Assembly: GCA_963457665.1 (NCBI GenBank)
Contig: OY735237.1
Span: 227,001-291,000 of the forward strand
Length of the DNA stretch: 64,000 bases
Source of the DNA: Thysanoteuthis rhombus
Taxonomy: Eukaryota > Mollusca > Cephalopoda > Oegopsida > Thysanoteuthidae
Direction of reading: 5' to 3'
The number at the start of each line of letters is the position of its first letter. Position 1 is the first letter of the stretch. Positions 22,826 to 35,299 of the stretch are shown here, piece after piece. The translations under genes were made by a program, and so were the position numbers. The notes beneath the pieces are model-generated. The model did no database searches. It was not told the origin of the DNA and worked only from the letters and a program-made list of their open reading frames with translations.

Positions 22826-25079
22826 AATGAAATTAAATAAAAAATATTATTTGACCCTCTGTTATATCATTACAGTTAAGCCACTGTCTCGAATCAAAAT
22901 AAGTTGAACGATCTTTTTTCTTAAACTCTTTTCTTTACAACAAGTAATGGGCTGTGCTTCCATGAATAGTGTAAGCTTTTTGATTCTTTGTCACAACTCA
23001 GTCTGAAATGAAAATAAATTATGGTAAATTCAAATTTGGAAAAGTACACAAGTCATATGGAGATACTTAAATAAATCGAGTGTAGGCTTAAGAATTCAAC
23101 ATAAACAAACAAACAAGATATTTATTAATAATTCTGACTGGTAACCCATACACTAAAATAATTACAATTGCTTATACCTCGGAATTCAGCCATAAACACT
23201 GTAGTAAACTAATTAATTAGAAATTAAAACGTCCTATGGGACACGGCCTTATGCTCATTTGCTGAACCTCTCACTACCAACTTTGGGTTTGCTATCTTGA
23301 CTTTACGCTTCCTTGAGCTACTGTAACATTCTAAATTTAGAATAAAAATTTTTTCCATTTGGGTTATTACGTATTAAGATAGAATTGAATTACATCTAGA
23401 TTTTAGCATAAATCACACGCATGTGAATTGAAAAGCTTACTTGCCACTAATGGCAGCGATGATTCTTTTCAATTATTTAGGCTGAATTCAGCGATACACC
23501 ATGTAGCTCACTTGATTTTTCAATATTACAGGACAGGAAAAAACATTTGAACCAAATAGATTGAATTTGAAGACCAGAAAATTTAATCTCAAACAAAGGA
23601 GACTGCGCACCTCAATGCGCATGTGTATCCAACTACTTCCAGCGAACACTTTATATATGCGATTTTTTTGGTCCTGATGAATTTTGACGTTGGAAGTGGA
23701 ACTCATCAAAGTTGTTGAGTTGTTTTATTTGTGTAAACAGTATATCTGGATTATTAATAACATTAATTTTAGCCACTGTTCATTTGACATTTGTATAAAA
23801 ATTTAACAACAGTTTTTTTTTTAAATCTTTTCCGTCGGTAGGATTTGTGATACTCCTCTTACATATACCATTTTAGTTTGGTTCATTTTGCATTTTTCTT
23901 TTACTGAAAAAAACATTATATGAACGATTGGGTGCACTTTTCAAACAACCCAAATGTTATACAAACAGAAACATTATATGCACGTTTGGGACAACCTAGA
24001 CGTTATACGAACATTATTCAGCCGTTTGCGCAAAGAGGCCATTCATCAGAAAAAATAGTACACAAACGTCTGGTTGATGAATACGAACGCTTGGTTCTAG
24101 GTGAGTTGCTACTGTCGTGTCGGGGGGGGGGGGCAGATTTAAGGTTGCTAATATATTAGCCCCCTAACACGTGTATAACCCACAATTGATCTAAGAAGAT
24201 AAGTCCTGGTAAGCAGCGTATTCGTCGCTTAAGCACAAAAACAAGGTTAGTACACAGTTGAATCGTTAACAAAACGAAGAAATAAGAACGAAGAACTAAA
24301 CAACAGTGCCAGGTTTAATTCGTGAGTGAATTAAAATAAACACGGACCGGAGTTTCTGGCGACACGAATATGTGGAGGGATCTACCAAGATAAAAGATGT
24401 AGAGATAGGAAGGATGAAGGGGAAAGAGATGTCACTAAGTAAATGTGAGATGAAGTCTATACAATGTCCGTCAATATGGTAATCCTAGTTTTGCCACTAA
24501 GAAGTTATCTTAGGAAGTCCGACCTAACTCCAATGATAGTGCTTAATTTGGTTAGGATGTGTTCTTGAGATGAATATGTGATGATGCATGTGTGAGAACA
24601 AAGTGTGTATAAAGACTATACTAACTATCCTAACTAAGGAGAGAAAGGAGAAGAGACGAGCTTACCTCAATGCCGTCGAGAGAGAGAGAGATTTACCGCC
24701 ACAGTTTAAATATTGTATAGATAAGAATCTGTTATCTGATTGGCAGTTCTCTGTGACATCAAAAGGGGAACAAGGAATTTACCGTTTCTACAGAGATATA
24801 GGGGTTAAAAGTAGATCCTTTCCAAAGGGCAGATAACTCCGTATATGAATAATTTACTTTAGCTGGAAAGGTGGGCACTATACTACTAATACAGTATAAA
24901 CAAATACCATTTTAACCGCCATGACCAATAAGTAAGATATTAAGATGTTGGATTATCTGTGGATGGAGGTCCGATTTGAAAAAAGACAGCTTGAATCATT
25001 GCAACGTGTTGAAAGAGTGTAGCGACCCATTTATATTTAGTTAAAATTAAATATGAAAACAAATAAATGTTAACTTTAG
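22826..25079. other. No gene recognised
   Basis: Unassigned sequence with a G-run at 24121-24133. The 79- and 82-codon frames at 23920 and 24588 show no domain. Confidence 0.4.
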
Positions 25080-25830
25080 ATACGAAACATATACAAAACA
25101 CCACTTATTCCAGCTACCGTCTATAAACGCTCTGAATGCATGAGTTTATTCACATATTTGCACCGACTTTCTGAGTCGCTTACATCCTCCATTTTTCTTC
25201 TTTTCCTTCTCTCTAACCTCGCGACCGACGAAGTTTCCATTCTTTGACCATGACTATACGTTGCTTTTTGTCAGTAATCTTTCTCGATATGAGAATCCGT
25301 TAGAACTTCATGGCTACTCAATGCAAACACTGAACACTTCGCCCCTTTAGCCCTATCTTGCGCCTAAAACTGAACCAATCACCATTTGATTATCTAACCT
25401 GGTCAAACCTACCACTCATTATTACATGCAGTAATAACCAGACTGCATTCGATAGATAAACAGAACAACATTATGTCAAGTGTTTCCTTGATTAAATATT
25501 CTCTCCCATATTTCATTTTTATGTATAGGAATAACCTAATGACCAACTCTATCTTTCTCTTTCAAGATACTACATGATATCTAAACTAGACAAGCCTCGC
25601 TACGATCGACCTTATCTATATGCCTTTACATGTAATTCGTTTTAGCCTTGTAGTGTCATGAGTGTCTCACTATTTGATGTACGCTATATTCCTTTCTCTA
25701 AACTTTCGTATGTGTCGTTATTGCAATTACAATCTCTGTTTAATATTCGCGTCCATACTCATACTTAGCGCACACATTCTTCCTTCTTTCACAACGATGA
25801 GCGTCTACCGCCCCCCTCAACATTTCCAGT
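25080..25830 (+). mobile_element. TGTAGC-family element, divergent subfamily (copy B1)
   Basis: Shares layout and words with 28335-29230: TACGAAAC start, TCTATAAACGC in the promoter-like position, CCATTCTTTGACCATGACTA, and a distal CCCCCCTCAACA / CAGTGACGTC block near 25815. Non-coding. Extent is approximate. Confidence 0.5.
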
Positions 25831-28334
25831 GACGTCGGCATATGGCGGTGAAAAACGTAAAAAAAAAAAACACGTAGAGACAAAATCCCATGTCATCAGC
25901 AACTGCACGATTTCGTCGCTGCGGAGAATTCCAACTACATTTCCTCTCTCTCTCCCACGACAGGAAACACCTATAACTGGTGATCTTTCGACGTAAATAG
26001 ATTTAAAAGTATCTATAAGAGTGTGTCAATAAAAGTTGCACATCTTACAATAGAGGAAGATGCGTGTAGTTTGAATCGATTCACAAAAAGTTAAGCTAAT
26101 CGAGCGAATATTCGGGGCAAATAAGATGGAATGACTATGAATATCCCCCCCTCCAAAATAAGTTGGACATTACTCAGAGACAATTCGAAACTAAAACTAA
26201 TCTGCTCCTTCCTTGTTCATCAAATCATATTTTTCTTGGAGTTTGTATGATTTTCTGCTACAACAATTAAAATGACTGGAACCAGCTTTAAAACAAGACA
26301 AGACTGATCCAAAGAGACCGGTCAACATAGAACATTCATTGCAGAGAACAGAATAGCCTTTCGTTTTCATTATGAAACTACTCATATGTTTAACAAAAGA
26401 TAAAAGTAGCTCTCTCTTTATTTCAACTGTCCATCTGTTGTATTCAATGTGGAAATGCGTTATATACAGAAGAGAATATCACGAATCATCTCAATTTCGT
26501 ATACATTAATTTATATCTGGTAAAGAATCTTAATCTACGTATTCAATCGGGGAACTAACTCTATCTGAACCCGCTAAAGAAATAAATATATCTCTGAGCA
26601 GATTGTATATTTCAAATCATATCCCCATGTTTGCAATCATTACGTTGCCTTTAAGTAAATAAAACATTAAAGTTGATTTTCAGTGCTTGCAATAAAGTCC
26701 ACATTGAACGGTTAAATGGTGACTATGTTAATTTGCCATTGACTACGTATTGTCTTTATACTTTTACTTACTGTCGTTGCCTGGGTCACAAATTAAATAT
26801 TTCACAAACTATCACACGTTTGCTGGATTCATGAGCTTTTCCACAAACTGCTGACAAACAATTACATACAGATATATTTTGATCTGATCAAACATCAGCA
26901 CACACACACACACACACACACATATCTATATATAAATCTCTGTCTGTTTGTACCACGGGCACTCGACAATATGCCATTGTACAAAGATTAAATTCATCGG
27001 ATAAATTAGTCAATACATGAGGCATTGTGGAGTTGTTGGGATCAACGAGAATTTTCCGAGAAAACTAACACAAATGAATGAATACAAATTACAAACTATA
27101 CATTTTATCTGAAATTATAGATTTGAATTAAAATATAAGATGTCTAAATTGGCAACGTTGGTGTGAAGTAACTGAATTACTTCGGTGTCCCTGTTCCGTT
27201 ATGAGAGGCTGCTCAAGACAACACAAAGTTCGGCTCCTTTTGGGCTAATAACTTGAGAATGGGTTCTGCCCAAGTATAACAAAAATGAAAGTTACAATGT
27301 TATTTCCCGTGTAATTTTCGCGTATTTAATGAAGAACACATATTATACATAGGAAATCATTTTGAATTATTTGCATATTTCGCACACATATTATAAATAT
27401 GGAAATAGTTTGGAGAGAATATACTCATCCAATTTAGGTTCATCAGAATCGACTGTAAAATAAAACGTAAATCAATTAACAATCAAACAATTTGAAATCT
27501 TACTTGTATACTATAATTTTCTGGTTCTCTGTAAATATCAAGAACTTCTTTTCAACACACAATAATATTCGACTTCTATTGATGAATTTCATAAATCTGA
27601 TAATTCATCGAAACAGCATCTTTTTACTGTTATTCTTATCATCATCATCATCATCACCACCAGAGACAGACAATCTTGTATTTCGTTCATAACACGTTTA
27701 CGTTCATCTTCAATGATCATGGCATCAGCATCTGATGACTTTTTCAATTGTTCAAGTATTTTTTATTTTCATTTCCATTTGACCCAATTTCTAAAAGTGA
27801 GGATTAAAATTCACGAATAAACTCAAATTTTTCTTCAATATATTTTAAACTAATATGTACAAATATTCAATTTTTTGTTTTCTATCATTTTTTTCCGATT
27901 ATTAATTTTGATTTCATCGAAGAGACACTGCTATATCTCCGTTTCTTGCGTTTTAACCCTTTAATCCAATGTATATTGGTCCTTCATTTAATGGCTCCTA
28001 TCATAGAGTCCAATTCTTAAATATGCATTCTTATCAAAATTTACCCGTAATTCTATTATTTTTCTGATTTCCAAAAATTGCAAATACTAATTTTTTGGAA
28101 ATCGTCTGAAACTAAATTTCACAGATAATTTTTTTTTTGTTATTTCACTCTTAATTTTTAATTTTTTATCATTAAGTTTGCTCTGTATAGAAAAGCATTT
28201 CCCACTTTGAGGAAACTACACATATTGCATACATCGAAGAAAGCCTAAAATGGAACCTTAGTAGGTTTGAATTTTTGTAGATTAAATTAATTCAAATATA
28301 TGAATGAAATAAACGATGCAATATACTTTTAATC
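25831..28334. other. No gene; microsatellites only
   Basis: Contains a (CA)n tract at about 26898-26922 followed by a TA-rich run, and a (CAT)n tract at about 27636-27655. The rest is AT-rich with no supported gene. Confidence 0.45.
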
Positions 28335-28523
28335 AAGAATTCATAACGAAACCCAACTTTTAGCTAGATATCTAAAACGTCACTTCCGACGACGACGCCC
28401 AATAAAAACCCTGAACCCACGTGTTCAATTGCTTATTTACCCTTGCTATATTGTCGGTTATCTTCTTCCTTGCCTTCTCTCGAAATTCGCTGCCGCTGTA
28501 GTTTGTATTCTTTGACCGTGACT

Positions 28524-28563
<40 letters not shown>

Positions 28564-29230
28564 TGTCTTTTGTCACTAATATTCCTCGGTGTTCAAATTC
28601 CGAAGAACTTTAAAGCTACTAAATGCAAATACTCCAACTACTTTGCTTTATATATTCTTGACGACAACGCAAACGATGCACTTACTATTTCGCCCATTTC
28701 AACTCTTTCTTGCACCTCACCTGAACTAACCGCCTTTTTATAATCTAGTTTGGTCAACTATGCCACTCATTATAACAACAGGCACTATTAATCAGACTCC
28801 ATTCGACATTAGACATGTTATGTCTTGTGTCCCTTGTATACTTAGTCTTTCCTGTATCCTATTTTTCACGTATAGGAATAACCCTCTAGACTGAACTGGC
28901 CTCTCCTCTCCTCTTTTTTACACGATCGATCGTAATAATAATTTCATTATATGTATTCCATTTTCATTTTTTATCCGTCATAAATGCTGTGCATTAAATG
29001 TATATTTTATTTTTTCATCTAAATACGTGTATGTGTATTTTTTAATCTACTTAATCTCCGCGTCCTTGACGCACATATTCTCTCCATGCATCTCCCTCCT
29101 GCTACACCCCCAGTGACTTCAGCGCGTGATGCTAACACCAAACCATGTGGAGGCAAAATCCTTCGTCTTCACCAATATTTTCTGGCCACATCTAACCAAC
29201 AGCCATTTATCACTATCCCTGCCGCAATAT
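28335..29230 (+). mobile_element. TGTAGC-family element, divergent subfamily (copy B2)
   Basis: Reads TTAGCTAGATATCTAAAACG then CCAATAAAAACCCTGAAC, paralleling the family's start and promoter-like block, then TTGACCGTGACTATAC as in copy B1. A (TA)n run at 28524-28561 has grown inside it at the position where B1 reads ACTATACG. Non-coding. Confidence 0.55.
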
Positions 29231-29524
29231 AGGGATCACCAATAATTCTCAAACAGGTAACAAAGCACATTATTAGAGGAGTCGAATTTTATACAAATTG
29301 AAAGCTGATCAAAACATAGAAAGATTCAATTAGCGCTATAATTTGCCACTTACATATCACTTTCGTTGAAGTCATGTTATGAGAATATATTTGCTCATTA
29401 TATTCAGTTTTTTCGGACTATTTTCCTTATCTTAGTTTACTTCTTCAACACAACGCATCGGCTGTCAAATTAAAACTAAGAATCTGCTGATATTACAACA
29501 TGTAAGTATGGAAATAGTTAGTAT

Positions 29525-29715
29525 ATCTCTGAATTGTTGAGATGAGGTATTATTATTATTTCTATTGATATTTGGACCATCCTCATCTTGGTTGTTTTTC
29601 ATACAACGTTTCAGCCATTGCACTCTACGGCCTTCATCAGGTATCATCTGGTAGATGTGGGGAAGTATGGAAAACAACCAAGATGAGGATGGTCTGAATA
29701 TCAATAGAAATTATA
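29525..29715 (-). mobile_element. Hammerhead-bearing repeat, copy 1, within an inverted repeat
   Basis: Arms at about 29559-29604 and 29665-29711 are reverse complements with few mismatches, about 46 bp each. The 60-bp spacer holds a hammerhead-like core on the - strand. The left flank shares ATATCTCTGAATTGTTGAGA and GATGAGGTATTATTATT with copies at 33788 and 47665. Confidence 0.65.
29601..29645 (-). ncRNA. Hammerhead ribozyme-like motif
   Basis: On the - strand: ATAC, then CTGATGA (29640-29634), a helix II region starting GGCC, GAAAC (29612-29608) and then GTTGTAT. ATAC before the core can pair with GTAT after it as a short helix I. Helix II in this copy is weaker than in the 47.75-kb copy, and one unpaired A follows CTGATGA. 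The core boxes are intact. Activity is untested. Confidence 0.5.
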
Positions 29716-30779
29716 TGGAAATAGTGTTGGAAATTTCTGGAATTTCTACAAGTTGTGGGTATTATTTCGATTAATACCCGTTAATTTTTCAAGTTTTATG
29801 TGAATAAACCAAACATAAATATATCATGCTTTTCCCAACCATAGATTACAACTGCTTCGAATAATAACTTCCTCTAATGACGTCAATTTTTTATTTCTAA
29901 CATATCCAATGGCTTATTTTATCCTTTTAATTTTTTTTATCTGTTCAGAGTTTCCATCTTTCTTCCTATCAAAATTTAAACATATTTTCAATGATATTAA
30001 GCATTAAAAGGCATTACTAATCGCAGGTATTTTTCAAATATCTCTTGAACTACAAATAATTACAATTCTAATTAATTTATCCTTTTGTACATTCAATTAA
30101 GCAATTAGCAAATTAACTACAAACAAATGAGGATAATGTTTGATTATGGAAGACAAAATCAGAGTTGGAAAGACGGTAGAATGTCATGGTGTTTATTTAC
30201 CTTTATCTTGTCGTTGCATTGCAATATTAACTGACAGGTGAACTTCTGTAGATTTTCAAATTGAAAAATGAAATAGGAAAAACCATATGACAAAGTTGCT
30301 CAGAAGAAACATGATGTAGATCTTGCAACATGATGATGGCTTTGATTTATTCAACCAGTCAAAATACACTGAAAGTGTCTTCATTAAACCGAGAAGATTT
30401 TTTCGCAAACTTCGTCTTCCAGTGCCACGCTTATGAGAGAAAGATACTGGCATTATCAAACCTTGAACTTAACATACTAAAAACTGATGCAGGTTACATC
30501 AAACTGGACTTATTTTATTTGTATCAAAATACTAAAAACCATCCCAAATCATTTTTTTTCAAAAGCAGAGAAATTTACCTGTACATAAGCAAAAATTGAA
30601 AAAATCCCTAAAATATATTATTTCATATTGGAAGTAATATGAATACTTCAAATTCATAATTTCGTACAACTGACGTAAAGTAAGGCCCAGGTCAACATTA
30701 TAGTTACAATGTAGACCAACACAAAAAGAAATCCCAAACAACAAGAACATAAAAACATCCAGCAAAATAAGATTGAAAC
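29716..30779. other. No gene recognised
   Basis: AT-rich sequence between repeats; nothing assignable. Confidence 0.4.
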
Positions 30780-31344
30780 ATATCTTCCAATTAAAGAGAA
30801 ACGAAAGATTACTAAAAAAACACACACATCGCACATGTACGGACCACGAGTAAGACTATGGGACGCATACAAGATAAAACAAAAAAAGGGGATACTCGTT
30901 GTAGTGGAAGAAATATACCAAAGAAAACTAGTAAAGGAGAAAGATTCAAGGGATATTGACAAAGGTTTGCCCAATATATGGAAAACTGAGCTTTTCGAAC
31001 AATGAAAGAAAATTTAACCAAGACTTGAATGGAAAAGGTAGACATAAAACCAGACATCACAGATGAAAAGAACTTCTGGGACAACATCTGGGAATGTCAA
31101 CGGAAACACAACAAAGCCCCAGAATGATCATATGTTTTGTTTTTTTTTTAAAGACCTTCAAGATATGAAGGGGGGTGAAATTGAATACAACCACATCACG
31201 TGACAGACTGATCTACCAACTTCAAATTCTCTTAAATAAAGGCGGAGTCGCGGATTAAATGATCAGCGTTGGAACAACCCTCGCCCAAAAGGACAATGAC
31301 AAAAAGAATCAGGCAAAAATGAGGGAAAATTTAACGAGGCAGAT

Positions 31345-31411
<67 letters not shown>

Positions 31412-32960
31412 GGGGGGTATATATTTCCATGGAAAGAATTGGAATCTTGTCAGAAGAGAAGAAATGGTGCCGAATGTGAAGGAAAGGGCAGAATGTCTTG
31501 ACCTCTATTGACCAGATGATCCTAAAATAAAGAAGGGGAGAGTATGGATCCGTTCCAAAAAAAAACAAAAAACAAACGACATGATTTCACATAGATGGAA
31601 ACTCAAATGCTCGAAGATATTCAAGATACGTAAATTAGTTTTGAGAGTCAAATCCAACCTAATGAAAAATTGTAAAGTAGACCTGACAGCGACTGGTAAA
31701 TATTCAGCATTTGATAAGTATGAATACAGAAAATTTTCAGGGGAAGGGGCACTCTGTCCCAACTATTATTTGTACAAACCATGCTATTACTAAACACGAT
31801 CTTGAAAAAACAGTAAATACATATTCTCGTAAACAAAAGAAACATTCAACCACCTCAAGTACATAGATGTCGTCAAAGTATTTGCAAAGAACAGGTAAGA
31901 ACTGGAAATGTTCTTTAACAAAGCTGAAAAATACATTGATGACATTGGCTTGGAATTTAGAAGAGGAAATGCGTGCTATTGGAATCGAGCAGGGGCCATT
32001 TATGTTGGTGGAAACAATATACTTACTGGGCATCAAAACTTTTCGAACATTAAGCACAAAAGACCAAGATGAATACTTGGAGTCCTCAAATACGACTCTA
32101 TAAAACAAGAAAGATTAAAAGAAAATAAAAACGAGATACCCTTGGAGAATAAGAATAAGTTTAGAAACTAAGTTCGAAAGAAGAAATTTGGTAAAAACAG
32201 AAGAGCTCATGGACAGTAGTGGAAGAAATATCTAAGGAACCATTTCTTGGATGGACAAAAGATGAACTCCAATCAAAGGATCTGTGAACTAGGAAACTAA
32301 TGACGATGTAAAAGGTGCTGCTCCACAGAGATGACACAGAGATTGAATGTAAAGAGAAAAAAAGCGACAGAGGTCTCTTCACCGAAGATTGTGTCTGAAT
32401 AGACAAAACGGGATCGGAAAAGCATTTGCAAGCATGCTGTGGAGATATTATGAAAAACACTTGAAGGAGTGCGACAAACAATGACAATGTGGCAAATGAG
32501 GTTGTAAAGCAAACAAAGGAAAGAAAAATGAGGAAAGAAAGATTTCATGAAGAAAACAAAAGACAAATAGAAAATATCACAGACGAACGATCGTGGATAT
32601 GGCTCCGCAAAGGACATCCGAAAAAAGAAATAAAAAAAGCTTTATCATGGCAGCCACAAAACAAAGGGATTAAGGTTAACTATGTCGACAGATCAATAAA
32701 ACTCAGAAAAATAGAAAATGCCGCCTCTGTGAAGAAGTGACGAAACGATGAACGACATCACCAGAAGGAGTACAAATAAAGGATTTCGAAAGTCATACAC
32801 TGGGTACAATTAAAACGACTAGGATTAGAATTTCGAATATTTAATGAGAAAACAAATACATGCCCCTGCATGCGTGTGTGTGTATTGGCGTAAGAATGTG
32901 TGTGTGATAGTTTGAGGGTTTGCGTGAATGCGTAGAGTTCAATTTCCACAAGTATTGACC
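30780..32960 (+). pseudogene. Heavily decayed non-LTR retrotransposon (R2-like type)
   Basis: Ordered fragments in changing frames match one LINE polyprotein. DEKNFWDNIW near 31060 matches the block before the RT. An EEKKWCRM block lies near 31455 and a SIDQMILK block near 31505. ISHRWKLKCSKIFKI is near 31583. LTATGKYSAF is near 31687. A KYIDVVKVFAKN stretch near 31857 sits where the catalytic YxDD of the RT is expected, with the second Asp changed. KAEKYIDDIGLEF lies near 31923, YLGVLKYDSIKQER near 32075 and an RSWIWLRKGHPKKE block near 32589. A CRLC-type C-terminal cysteine start lies near 32728 and VIHWVQLKRLGLEF near 32795. Many stops and frame changes show great age. The clade is judged from general resemblance and could be wrong. 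Confidence 0.65.
31328..31408 (+). repeat. (GA)n microsatellite inside the decayed LINE
   Basis: About 40 GA units, uninterrupted, located between two LINE fragments and therefore expanded within the dead element. Confidence 0.9.
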
Positions 32961-33787
32961 CCTGTAAAATCTAGGAGGCCAGATAACAATCTTTAAATGC
33001 CAGCCGACTGATCCTGGATTTTGATCAGCAGTCTGTGGGTTAGGGCCAGCGCTAAGGAGGCATTCAATAGCGATTAACAATTCAAGTGAAATTCCCTGGA
33101 GATAATCATAAATAAACAATTAGCGGAAAGCGTTCGGAAAGGGTCATCTTTAAACTATTAAACTATAAAGTTGAGGCCCTTTTTCCTCCAAAATAGCGTA
33201 TTTGGCACAGACCTAGCCTTTTCACCCCTTGGTGTCGGCCGAGAGAAAAGTACTCCACCTCAAAGCTTTGAAGAAAAAGAGTATGGCTCTACCCAATAAA
33301 TACTGGATTACCAAGTGAAAGGGCAGAGTTAAAGGAAGCCGTGAGTCCACCGAAAAGTCTCTTGCTTCCATTTTCCATCGCAATTTCTGCATTCCTCTCG
33401 GTGCCCGAGGAAAGCAAATACATATTCTTTTTGTTTAACCTTCTTCATCAACGCAATAATCCAGCATCTTCTAAAACAAACGTCTCATAAGAAAGATGAA
33501 GGAAAAAAGAAGACATACATTTATTCATAAATATTGTTTTCATTACTATTTGATCCACGGATTTTCGAAACCACTTTGATCACCACGGAAATGTCTCCAA
33601 CCCAAGAATATGTAATGCATAACACAACGGGATGCTATCGTGATTCTATTGATTCTTTTCAATGTTACATACTTTGAGAATCCACCATTCTTTAACAGAT
33701 GATAGTTTAAATTGTCACAGAACATAAATGGTAACAATTAGAGTCATTTCTTGGTTTATTTCTTTCACAAAGCGAACAGAAAAAAAC
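32961..33787. other. No gene recognised
   Basis: Moderate GC sequence with no domain. It lies between the LINE body and a separate LINE 3' end, and may include unrecognised LINE sequence. Confidence 0.35.
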
Positions 33788-33853
33788 GGTATATCTCTGA
33801 ATTTTTGAGATGAGGTATTATCATCATTTCTATTATCATTCGGACTATCCTCA
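33788..33853 (-). mobile_element. Fragment of the hammerhead-bearing repeat
   Basis: Shares ATATCTCTGAATTTTTGAGA, ATGAGGTATTAT and TCGGACTATCCTCAT with copies at 29525, 47665 and 48575, then switches abruptly to LINE tail sequence before the ribozyme core. Confidence 0.55.
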
Positions 33854-34095
33854 TACCAGTAATAATAGGTGCACTCGGAACTGTGCCAAAGACACTGAGG
33901 GTGAGATTGGAGGAACTCAGACTGGAAGAAAAGATTGCTGTACAGTCCACAGCACTACTACGAACAGCACGAATACTGAGGAAAGTGCTAGAAATATGAA
34001 ATCTACGACCCTAACTGTTAGGGCCGAACCACAGCACTGGTGTGATAGGTGAGGAAGATGTGAAGACCTGAGGAGACTTGCTGTCACTTAGCCCT
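33854..34095 (+). mobile_element. LINE 3' end with an intact C-terminal coding tail
   Basis: An uninterrupted stretch reads IPVIIGALGTVPK, then LEELRLEEKIAV and TARILRKVLEI before a TGA near 33999. This is the C-terminus typical of the same R2-like LINE type as 30780-32960. A short 3' UTR follows. It is 5' truncated and directly joined to the repeat fragment on its left. Confidence 0.6.
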
Positions 34096-34349
34096 CAGCA
34101 ATGATCAATATTTGCTGTTATTTTGGCTCTTTGACGTCATTAATGAATATGCCAAAAAAATGGTAAAAACGAAGGCGGTAACTGAAAAACCAGAAAACTT
34201 TTAACGAAATGCTCTTATGATTTGTGCCCAATGACTTCACTCACAAATATGTACATCACATTATTTTGTCATGTGGATCTCTTATTAAAGACGTTATAAC
34301 TCCGTCAAAACATTTGAAAACGCAATAATTTGTGGTTCTAGTTGCTCCG

Positions 34350-34619
34350 ATGGAAAAATGGTCAAGATCGGATCGGCAAGGAGGTCAGCGAAATGATAAC
34401 GATCTTAGGGAGAAAGAAAGAGGGAGAAAGAGTGGCCGGCCACAAAGGCCAGAGCTAGAAGCATAACCAGCTAGGAATGCCGGCGCTAATAAGCATTGGA
34501 CCATGTTCGTCCAGAGGTTTTATAGGGGTTGTCGTCGGAAGTGACGTTTTCGATATTTAGCTAAAAGAGGGGTTTCGTATTTATTTCCAAACTAAAAGAA
34601 TAGGGGGCGCTACACTACC
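34350..34619 (-). mobile_element. TGTAGC-family element, copy 2 (5' part only)
   Basis: On the - strand begins TGTAGCGCCCCCTATTC at 34619, then TTAGCTAAATATCGAAAACG, CCTATAAAACCTCTGG, GGTCCAATGCTTATTAGCGC, the GGCCGGCCAC words and a GATCGTTATCATTTCGC block, ending about 34350. Non-coding; truncated. Confidence 0.65.
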
Positions 34620-35299
34620 AAGTTGAAGATGGACACAGTAATAATGGCGTCAGTTAGAAATCTAAAAAGTCGCTGTCAAGTATAGATTTTGATCCCTGAA
34701 ACAGTAAAAGGTAAAAGAAGTATGCAATACCAACATTCGTCCTAATTAGGGATAATTGAATACATCGAATGAATACAAAAACAGAAAAACTAACTGTTGA
34801 ACAAAATGTAATGAAAAAAGATCCATAATAGACATAAAATAATGTAGTATCATCATCATCCTTGCCCCATTTCTTATCGTTTTTGCAATTTACAAAGAGT
34901 TACGAATCCGCACGCTGGTGTCGTTTCTCTCAACAACTGCATCACACAGTCTCACAATTGATTTTACACGAACATCGACTGAACTCAAGGACAGACTTCG
35001 GAGCTGATAGTTAATCTGCCATGATCAGTTCATGGGGGCCTTCATTCAATTTCCAGTCATGAGTTGGCAGGTCAGTTAAACGAAAATGGCACGTTGAAGT
35101 TGATTTCCAAAGGCTAATTATAAAATGGCTTCGATACGCTACGTACGAAGATGCTGACTTGGCTGGACACAATTCTTCTGATTGTAACTGTTTCTTTAAA
35201 TAATATGTGTAATCGTGGTTTACCAAGAGTGTCGACATCTGCAGGACAATGTGTTTAATTGGGATCAAGAACAAAATACACCATGGATATCTTTCTCAA
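34620..35299. other. No gene recognised
   Basis: Unassigned sequence between two TGTAGC-family copies. The 87-codon frame on the - strand at 35011-35274 has no domain. Confidence 0.35.
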
